Origin: Luteimonas sp. J29
GTDB lineage: Bacteria > Pseudomonadota > Gammaproteobacteria > Xanthomonadales > Xanthomonadaceae
Length of the DNA: 64,000 nucleotides
NCBI RefSeq assembly: GCF_000472505.1
Contig: NZ_KI421429.1
Span: forward strand, 73,871 to 137,870
Direction of reading: 5' to 3'
Shown here: piece after piece, positions 57,921-64,000 of the stretch
Position numbering within the stretch: the first letter of the stretch is position 1
How the letters are laid out: each line of letters starts with the position of its first letter
The notes under the pieces: generated by a model
Told to the model about the DNA's origin: nothing
The model's input: the letters and a program-made list of their open reading frames with translations, nothing else
The model's database searches: none
Made by a program: the position numbers and the translations under genes

Positions 57921-59657
57921 TCATGCGTCCTCCGTCACCCGCAGCACTTCCTCGATCGTGGTCACCCCGGCCACGGCCTTGGCGATGCCGTCCTCGTACA
58001 TGGTGCGCATGCCGTGCCGGCGCGCGATCTGCTCGATCTCGCCCATGCCCGCGTGGCGCATGACCGCGCGCCGCAGGTCGTCGTTCATGACCAGGAACTC
58101 GAGGATCGTGGTGCGGCCGAGGTAGCCGGTGGGCGCGATCGCCGACCCGCGCGGGCGGTACAGGAAGATCTCGCCCTCGGGCTGGAAGCGGCGCAGGCCG
58201 AACTTCTCGATCTCCTCCGGCGAGGCCGGGTAGCGCTCGGCATGGGTCGGCTCGAGCCGGCGCACCAGGCGCTGGGCGAGGATGCCATTGACGGTCGAGG
58301 TGAGCAGGTAGTCTTCCACCCCCATGTCGAGCATGCGGGTGATGCCGCCGGCGGCGTTGTTGGTGTGCAGGGTGCTCAGCACCAGGTGTCCGGTGAGCGC
58401 GGACTGGATCGCGATGCGCGCGGTCTCCAGGTCGCGCATCTCGCCGATCATGATGATGTCCGGGTCCTGGCGCACGATCGAGCGCAGCGCGTTGGCGAAG
58501 TCGAGCCCGATCTGCGGCCGCACCTGGATCTGGTTGATGCCCTCGATCTGGTACTCGACCGGGTCCTCGACGGTGATGATCTTCACGTCGGGCGTGTTGA
58601 GCTTCGACAGCGCGGTGTAGAGCGTCGTGGTCTTGCCCGATCCGGTCGGGCCGGTGACCAGCAGGATCCCGTGCGGCTGTTCGAGCACGCGCTGGAAGCT
58701 GGGCAGGAAGTCGTCGGTGAAGCCGAGGCGATGGAAGTCGAACACCACCGTCTCGCGGTCGAGCAGGCGCATCACCACGCTCTCGCCGTGCGCGGTGGGC
58801 ACGGTGCTCACGCGCAGGTCGAGTTCCTTGCCCTGCACCCGCAACATGATCCGGCCGTCCTGCGGCAGGCGGCGCTCGGCGATGTTGAGCCGGGCCATGA
58901 TCTTGACCCGGCTGATCACCGCGGCGGTCAGGTTGGCGGGCGGGCTCTCGCCCTCCTCCAGGACGCCGTCGATGCGGTAGCGCACCTTGAGCCGGTTCTC
59001 GAACGGTTCGATGTGGATGTCGGACGCACGCAGCTCGACCGCGCGCTGGATGACCAGGTTCACCAGGCGGATGACCGGCGCCTCGGAGGCGAGGTCGCGC
59101 AGGTGCTCGACGTCGTCGACGTCGCCGCCGCCCTCGCCGTCGGCGGTCTCGACGATGGCGCCCATGGCGCTGCGGCCCTGGCCGTGCCAGCGTTCGATCA
59201 GGTCGTCGATCTCCGAACGCAGCCCGACCACGGGCCGCGGTTCGCGGCCGGTGGCCAGGCGCACCGCGTCGAGCGCGTAGCCGTCGTGCGGGTCGGCCAT
59301 GAGCAGGTCGATGCCGCCGTCGCGCTCGGCGACCGGGCACAGGTGGAACTGCTTGAGGAAGCGCACGCTCAGCGGCTGGCTCTCCGCCGGCAGCTCGGGC
59401 GGCTCCGCGGGAAGGTCCTTGGCCGAAACCAGCGGCAGCCCCAGCGCCTGCGCGCAGGCCTCGGCATGGTCGCGTTCGGACACCAGTCCCAGGCGCGACA
59501 GCAGCTGCAGGATCGGCCCGCCGGTCTCCTCCTGCAGGCGCCGGGCGCGCGCGAGGTCCACATCCTTGAGCTGCTGCCTGGAGAGCAGCACGTCGAGGAT
59601 GCGGTCTTCCGCCGTCCGGGCCTGCGGCGCGGCCACCGGGTCGGGAATCGCGTTCAC
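57921..59657 (-). CDS. gspE: Type II secretion ATPase GspE
   Basis: The cytoplasmic hexameric motor of the T2SS. It has 578 residues and N1/N2 domains that bind GspL. The ATPase core carries Walker A GPTGSGKT (336-343), the Asp box ITVEDPVEYQ, Walker B DPDIIMIGEMRD and the His box GHLVLSTLHTNN. The tetracysteine zinc module present in most GspE/PilB proteins is missing: the matching region (about 465-512) has LVRRLEPTHAERYPA and YRPRGSAIAPTGYLGRT with no cysteine. The start is a GTG at 59657, since no ATG gives a sensible N-terminus. It is the first gene of the gsp operon. Confidence 0.95.
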   Translation of the reverse strand: MNAIPDPVAAPQARTAEDRILDVLLSRQQLKDVDLARARRLQEETGGPILQLLSRLGLVSERDHAEACAQALGLPLVSAKDLPAEPPELPAESQPLSVRFLKQFHLCPVAERDGGIDLLMADPHDGYALDAVRLATGREPRPVVGLRSEIDDLIERWHGQGRSAMGAIVETADGEGGGDVDDVEHLRDLASEAPVIRLVNLVIQRAVELRASDIHIEPFENRLKVRYRIDGVLEEGESPPANLTAAVISRVKIMARLNIAERRLPQDGRIMLRVQGKELDLRVSTVPTAHGESVVMRLLDRETVVFDFHRLGFTDDFLPSFQRVLEQPHGILLVTGPTGSGKTTTLYTALSKLNTPDVKIITVEDPVEYQIEGINQIQVRPQIGLDFANALRSIVRQDPDIIMIGEMRDLETARIAIQSALTGHLVLSTLHTNNAAGGITRMLDMGVEDYLLTSTVNGILAQRLVRRLEPTHAERYPASPEEIEKFGLRRFQPEGEIFLYRPRGSAIAPTGYLGRTTILEFLVMNDDLRRAVMRHAGMGEIEQIARRHGMRTMYEDGIAKAVAGVTTIEEVLRVTEDA

Positions 59658-59857
59658 GATAGGGGGCTTTCCGTCGGGGGTCTCGACTTTAACAGTTTGC
59701 CCTGCCCGACCGCCCCGGCCGCGCCCGGGCGGTGAACGGGGTCTGACGCGGGGTTCCCGCGCGATCCGGGGTCGCGCCCGCGTCGCCGGCGGCGGGCACC
59801 AGGCCGTCGTGGCCGCCCCCGGGCCGGAGCACGCGCCGCGCACTCGGCCCGCCGGAC

Positions 59858-59886
59858 AAAAAAGGGCCCCGGCGAACCGGGGCCCC
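59858..59886 (-). terminator. Rho-independent terminator of the S8 peptidase gene
   Basis: On the minus strand a 9-bp perfect stem GGGCCCCGG / CCGGGGCCC with a 4-base loop is followed by TTTTTTG. It lies 20 bases past the peptidase stop. It separates the peptidase transcript from gspE, whose start is 200 bases further on. The intervening sequence shows no other gene. Confidence 0.85.
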
Positions 59887-59905
59887 AATTGCACCACGCT
59901 GGGGA

Positions 59906-61837
59906 TCAGTTGTGGCGGGCGACGAGGCGCACGTTGCTGTAGGCGCGCACGCCGACCAGCTTGATGTAGTACGTGCCGGCCTGCGGCGCGTCCACGCGCA
60001 CCGTCTCGTTGTTGCCCGGACGCTCGGAGCGGTACTGCGCGTTGGCGTCGGTCGGCTCTTCGCCGCGGCTGACGAGCAGGGTCACGTCGCCGCTGCCGCC
60101 GCTGGTGGTGATGCTCAGCGGCCCGTTCACGCCCGCCGGGACCTCGATGCTGTACAGCACCTCGCTGCCCGCCGCGCCCGCGAGCCCGGTCACGGCGACA
60201 CCGTTGGAGATCGGGGTGGCCACCGGACCGCAGTTCTCCTCGCACGGCGGCTCGATCGCCTTCGCCACCGCGGCGGCGGCGTTGAGGATGCCCGGGCCGA
60301 TCGGCTGCGAGGCGCCCGGCGCGACGGTGAACGGGCTGACCGTGGACACGAGGATGTCCTTGACCTCCTCCGGGGTGAGCAGCGGCAGGCCCGCGTCCAG
60401 GCGCGCGCCCTGCATCAGGGCCACCACGCCGGCGACGTGCGGCGCCGCCTGGGAGGTGCCCGCCATGCCGCCGTAGGCGTTGGCCGGGTTGATCTGCGCC
60501 AGCGGTACCGGGGTGGTATCGCCGGGGTTGAGGGCCTGCCAGACGAAGCCGTCGTAGATCTGCGCCCCGCCCGCACCGTCGTTGGCGAAGATGCCGCCGC
60601 CCGGGGCCGACAGGGTGATGCCCGCGCCGTAGTTGGAGTAGAACGCGCGCCGGCTGGTCACGCCATTGGACGCCACCGCGATCACGCCCGGGCAGTTGGC
60701 GGGCGAGGCGTTGGACACGTTCGTGTTCTCGTTGCCCGCGGCGACCACGACCACCGCGCCGAGCGCGTTGGCCTGGGCGATCGCGGCGGCTTCGCCCGCC
60801 GAGCAGGGGCCTTCGCCACCGAGGCTGAGGTTGATGACGTGGGCCGGGTTCGGGTTGTCCGGCACGCCCGGGACGGTGCCGCCCGCCGCCCAGACGATGG
60901 CGTCGATGATGTCGCTCTCGTAGCCGCCGCAGTGGCCGAGCACGCGCACCGGGAGGACCTTGGCATTGTGGGCAATGCCGGTCATGCCGACGCCGTTGCC
61001 GGTGAGTTCCGCGCCGGCGGTGGCGGCGACGTGGGTGCCGTGCCAGGAGCTGTAGTCCTGGATGCACGAGCCCGCGCCGGGATAGCCGATGGTCCAGTCG
61101 CCCAGGTCCCAGCCGCCGGGCACGCGGTCGTCGGTCGGCCGGCCGGACACGAACGAATCGCTGATGAAATCGTAGCCGGCGTCGCCGAGCGAGGTGTCGA
61201 GGTCCGGATGCTCGGTGATGCCCGTGTCGAGCACCGCGATGGTGATTCCGTTGCCGTCGGCCAGGTCCCACGCCGCGGACACGTTCGCGCCGCCGCGGTT
61301 CGGGCCTCCGTCGTAGGTGGGCGAGCCATCGGGCGCCAGGAAGTGCCACTGGTACTCGACGAAGTACGGGTCGTTCGGCACGTAGGCGGGCTTCACGTCC
61401 GGTCCGGCCTTGGCGGCGCGGGTGATGCGGCGCATGCGGTCGGGCCGCACCGATACCACGTTGGGATCGGCCTGGATCTGGCGCAGCAGGGCCTCGGTCT
61501 CGACGCGATCAAGGCTGCGCGAGAGCCTGATCAGGTGCTCGCCGGTGGCGAGCTTGCGCAGGTGGCTGGCGCTGGCGGCACGGGTGCCGGCAAGGCCCGA
61601 GCGCGACAGCGCGCGGGTGATCCCGGCCGCGGCCGCGCTGCGGTCGGTCGCTTCGCGGGCGCCGTCGCGGTACTGGACCACGATCCGGTGGAACGATGGC
61701 TGGTCGCCGAGCTGCGCGGCCAGGTTGGCCGGGCGGATCGGGAGCTTGGGCGTCTTGGCCGCGTTCGCGCCCGTGGCGCCGACCGCGGCGATCACGGCCA
61801 GGGCCAGGGTGCAGGGGAGGATGTTGCGCTTCTTCAT
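59906..61837 (-). CDS. Secreted S8 family serine peptidase (subtilase) with PPC domain
   Basis: A 643-residue extracellular protease precursor. The Sec signal peptide (about 1-26) ends GANA. An N-terminal propeptide (about 27-150, including the inhibitor-like HRIVVQYRDGAREATDRS) is followed by the subtilisin domain with the full triad: D204 (IAVLDTGITEHPDL), H266 (SSWHGTHVAATAG) and S462 (GMAGTSQAAPHVAG), plus oxyanion N369. A C-terminal prepeptidase (PPC) domain (about 555-640, LYSIEVPAGVNGPLSI and GTYYIKLVGVRAYSNVRL) is usually removed after secretion. Cysteines suggest disulfides, fitting periplasmic folding before T2SS export. It is transcribed toward gspE and ended by its own terminator. 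The ATG at 61837 has a GAGAGGG site. Confidence 0.94.
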   Translation of the reverse strand: MKKRNILPCTLALAVIAAVGATGANAAKTPKLPIRPANLAAQLGDQPSFHRIVVQYRDGAREATDRSAAAAGITRALSRSGLAGTRAASASHLRKLATGEHLIRLSRSLDRVETEALLRQIQADPNVVSVRPDRMRRITRAAKAGPDVKPAYVPNDPYFVEYQWHFLAPDGSPTYDGGPNRGGANVSAAWDLADGNGITIAVLDTGITEHPDLDTSLGDAGYDFISDSFVSGRPTDDRVPGGWDLGDWTIGYPGAGSCIQDYSSWHGTHVAATAGAELTGNGVGMTGIAHNAKVLPVRVLGHCGGYESDIIDAIVWAAGGTVPGVPDNPNPAHVINLSLGGEGPCSAGEAAAIAQANALGAVVVVAAGNENTNVSNASPANCPGVIAVASNGVTSRRAFYSNYGAGITLSAPGGGIFANDGAGGAQIYDGFVWQALNPGDTTPVPLAQINPANAYGGMAGTSQAAPHVAGVVALMQGARLDAGLPLLTPEEVKDILVSTVSPFTVAPGASQPIGPGILNAAAAVAKAIEPPCEENCGPVATPISNGVAVTGLAGAAGSEVLYSIEVPAGVNGPLSITTSGGSGDVTLLVSRGEEPTDANAQYRSERPGNNETVRVDAPQAGTYYIKLVGVRAYSNVRLVARHN

Positions 61838-61986
61838 GAATTGCCCTCTCTGGGAACGTGTGGGTCCATCGCACATGGGCGGCGCGACCGGGTCGGACGC
61901 CCCGCAATCACCGTCTGCTGCTGTCGCTCACCGGATGCCCGTGGGAGACGGATGCGCCGTGGCGCCCCGCGGGAATCCCGTATTCC

Positions 61987-62015
61987 GCGGCGGCGGGCGC
62001 GGCGCCCGCCGCCGC
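61987..62015 (-). terminator. G/C hairpin after the autotransporter gene
   Basis: A near-perfect 14-base inverted repeat (GCGGCGGCGGGCGC / GCGCCCGCCGCCGC) 7 bases past the adhesin stop codon. The minus-strand flank is GGAATACG without a T-run, so it is a possible terminator or mRNA-stabilising end. The rest of the 184-base gap to the S8 gene shows only that gene's ribosome-binding site. Confidence 0.4.
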
Positions 62016-62021
62016 TCCGGG

Positions 62022-64000
62022 TCACCAGCCGAAGCCAGCGCCCAGGCCCACCGACTTCTCGTCGCCGCTGAAGGCACCGCCGATGGTCACCGTGGCGCGC
62101 TCGCTGATCGCGCGCTGGTAGCCCACCGACAGGGCGCTCTGCCCGCCCTGGAAGCCGACGCCCACGCCGAGGCGGTTCTGGGTGCGGATGCCCGCGGCGC
62201 TGGTGGCCATGTTGAGCATCGCCGCGCCCATCGCGCCCTGGCGGTCGATGCGGCGGTCCTGGTCGGTGAAGCGCCGCTCCAGTTCGGTCTGGTAGGCCGA
62301 GAAGCTGTCGGCCCAGGCATTGAAGCGCTGGTCGGTGTAGGCGTTGGCGTCGGCCACCGCGCGCGTCGCGGTGGACTCGAGCTGGGCCACGTTGACCGCG
62401 TCGGTGGCCTGGGTGCCGGCCGCCACGTTGGTGATCTGGCGCTCGTTGCCCGCGCTGCCCACCGACACCGTATTGGCGCGGTCGGCGACCGAGCCGTGGC
62501 CCAGCGCCACCGAGTTGGCCGCGGTGGCGGTCGCCCCGTCGCCGATCGCGGTGGCGGTCGGCTGCGTGGCCACCGCGTCCTGGCCGACGGCGAACGCCGT
62601 GCCCGGAACGTCGGCGACCGGCGCGCCGCCGCCCCCCGCCACGGCGGGCCCGCCGACGCCGACGTCTCCGGCGGGCACGTCCGTGCGCACGCCGCCGGCG
62701 GCGTCGCCGCCCATGCGCCGCCCACCGGTCGCGGCGCTCGCCGGCGCACCGGCGGACGACCCCTCGAGCGCGACCAGGCGGCTGTCGAGCATGCTGATGT
62801 GCGCGTCGAGCGCCCCCAGCGCGTCGCCGACGCTGAAGTAGGTGCTGCCCTGGATCATGAAGGCCGGGGCCGACAGCGTGCCGAAGGCGGTGACCTCGGC
62901 GCCGCCGCCGATCGCCTGCGCCAGGCTGTCGAGCGCGCCGTGCACCTGGCCGCCGGTCACCGCGTCGGTGCTGCCGGCCGCGATCCGGCCGTCGGCGACG
63001 TTGGTGATCTGGCGCTCGTTGCCCACGCTGCCCACCGACACCGTGTTGTCGCGGTCGGCCACCGAATCCGCACCCAGCGCGACGCTGTTCGCGGCGTCGA
63101 CCGAGGCGTTGGACCCGAGGGCGACGCCGTTGTCCTCGTTGACGAAGGCGTTGGGTCCGACCGCGACCCCGTAGTCGCCGAAGGCGGTGCTGTAGAAGCC
63201 CAGCGCCACGCTGTCCGCGCCGCTGGCCCAGGCCTGCGCGCCCACCGAGGTGGCGCGGTCGGCCTGCGCATAGGCGAAGTAGCCCAGCGCGGTGGCCTGG
63301 TCGCCGTCGGCCTGCGCCAGTGCACCGGTCGCGGTGCTGAAGTCGCCCCAGGCGCCCGCACCCGAACCGAACGCGGACGCCGCGGTGCCGTCGGCCGCGG
63401 CCGGCACGATGAAGCCGAGTCCCGGCACGAGGTCGGCGTAACCACCAACCGCCGTGGCGCCCTGGCCGGTCGCGGACGCGTCCACGCCCACCGCGGTGGA
63501 GAAGGCGCTGCCCGCCACCGCGCCGTAACCCAGCGCGGTCGCCGCGTAGCCCGAGGCATCGCTGAAGCCGCCCGCGGCGATGGCGTAGTCGCCCCCCGCC
63601 GCACTGCTGTAGCCCAGCGCCGTCGACTGCAGGCCGTCGGCCGTCGCCGCCGCGCCGGTCGCGGTGCTGAACGCACCGTTGGCCTGCGCGCCCGCGCCGA
63701 ACGCGCTCGCACCCACCCCCGAGGCGGTCGTCGTCTGGTCCAGCAGCACCTCGCCCGTGGTCGGATCCTCGTAGTACAGGCTCCCGCCCACCGCCGTCGC
63801 GCTGTCGGCCGTCGCCGTCGCGTTGAAGCCCGACGCGGTCGCGTACTGGCCGTCGGCGTACGCGCCGCTGCCGTAGGCCGACGCGCCCTGGCCGAACGCG
63901 TTCGCCGCCTCGCCCGACGCGGTCGCATACGCGCCTTCGGCGTACGCACCGATGTCGTCGCCCGGATCCTCGTCGTCGCCGGTCGCCTGGAAGTAGCGGT
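62022..64000 (-). CDS. YadA-like trimeric autotransporter adhesin (partial, 5' end beyond window)
   Basis: A surface adhesin of the type Vc family; only the C-terminal 659 codons are in the window and the frame is open to the edge. The head is a run of 14-residue-type YadA repeats (xATAxGxxAxAxGxxSxAxG), for example YATASGFNATATADSATAVG. Two neck blocks, NERQITNVADGRIAAGSTDA and NERQITNVAAGTQATDAVNV, are each preceded by NSVALG and NTVSVG. Between them lies a low-complexity Gly/Ala/Val linker. The C-terminal stalk (AYTDQRFNAWADSFSAYQTE) leads into the beta-barrel anchor (MNMATSAAG, then GVGVGFQGGQSALSVGYQRA) and ends in Trp. Expected to form a trimer in the outer membrane. Confidence 0.93.
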   Translation of the reverse strand, partial: RYFQATGDDEDPGDDIGAYAEGAYATASGEAANAFGQGASAYGSGAYADGQYATASGFNATATADSATAVGGSLYYEDPTTGEVLLDQTTTASGVGASAFGAGAQANGAFSTATGAAATADGLQSTALGYSSAAGGDYAIAAGGFSDASGYAATALGYGAVAGSAFSTAVGVDASATGQGATAVGGYADLVPGLGFIVPAAADGTAASAFGSGAGAWGDFSTATGALAQADGDQATALGYFAYAQADRATSVGAQAWASGADSVALGFYSTAFGDYGVAVGPNAFVNEDNGVALGSNASVDAANSVALGADSVADRDNTVSVGSVGNERQITNVADGRIAAGSTDAVTGGQVHGALDSLAQAIGGGAEVTAFGTLSAPAFMIQGSTYFSVGDALGALDAHISMLDSRLVALEGSSAGAPASAATGGRRMGGDAAGGVRTDVPAGDVGVGGPAVAGGGGAPVADVPGTAFAVGQDAVATQPTATAIGDGATATAANSVALGHGSVADRANTVSVGSAGNERQITNVAAGTQATDAVNVAQLESTATRAVADANAYTDQRFNAWADSFSAYQTELERRFTDQDRRIDRQGAMGAAMLNMATSAAGIRTQNRLGVGVGFQGGQSALSVGYQRAISERATVTIGGAFSGDEKSVGLGAGFGW

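Overview
The window is a very GC-rich (by eye close to 70%) stretch of a gammaproteobacterial chromosome. The gene sets point to the Xanthomonadaceae/Lysobacteraceae (Xanthomonas, Lysobacter, Luteimonas and relatives). The evidence is the pilC-pilD-coaE block, an Xps-type type II secretion operon that ends in xpsN-xpsD, a division and cell-wall (dcw) cluster without murD, and REP elements of the GTAGGAGCGGCTTCAGCC type. It is ordinary chromosome: no phage, plasmid, insertion sequence, tRNA or CRISPR array was seen.

Layout. 0.15-3.2 kb (+): type IV pilus platform pilC, prepilin peptidase pilD, and coaE. 3.5-9.1 kb (-): a Nudix/ThiE-like fusion, secA, and an M23 murein hydrolase. The hydrolase is divergent from a DUF721/DciA-like gene. 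The gaps between 2.3 and 8.2 kb are filled with a GC-rich inverted-repeat family. 9.9-25.6 kb (-): lpxC followed upstream by the dcw cluster, in transcription order mraZ-rsmH-ftsL-ftsI-murE-murF-mraY-ftsW-murC-ddl-ftsQ-ftsA-ftsZ-lpxC. Nearly all adjacent genes overlap by 1-11 bases. 25.7-26.0 kb: an AT-rich control region with the mraZ promoter, MraZ repeats, a consensus DnaA box and palindromes. 26.0-26.9 kb (+): an ArsR regulator and an SRPBCC protein. 27.2-27.5 kb (-): RNase P RNA. 27.7-33.3 kb: an LTA-synthase-like membrane protein (+), rsmI (-), then an LpoA-like lipoprotein, yraN and a MalY/PatB aminotransferase (+).

33.3-42.2 kb (-): glyA-nrdR-ribD-methyltransferase-oxidoreductase, then an FMN riboswitch and ribE-ribBX-ribH-nusB-thiL. 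This is a vitamin, cofactor and one-carbon block. 42.3-45.5 kb: an RcnB-like His-rich secreted protein (-), then ettA and pyrF (+). 45.7-59.7 kb (-): the type II secretion operon gspE-F-G-H-I-J-K-L-M-N-D, followed by two glycosyltransferase-like genes and pncB. 59.9-61.8 kb (-): a secreted S8 subtilase just upstream of gspE, a plausible client of the secretion system. 62.0-64.0 kb (-): the C-terminal two thirds or so of a YadA-like trimeric autotransporter, cut by the window edge.

How the genes work together. Much of the window builds the envelope: peptidoglycan precursors, the divisome, lipid A (LpxC), Sec export (SecA), outer-membrane secretion (T2SS), type IV pili and a surface adhesin. 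PilD processes both the pilins and the five pseudopilins encoded here. The strongest regulatory signals are the FMN riboswitch, the MraZ operator/promoter, the ArsR self-operator placed over its own start codon, and the secA leader hairpin.
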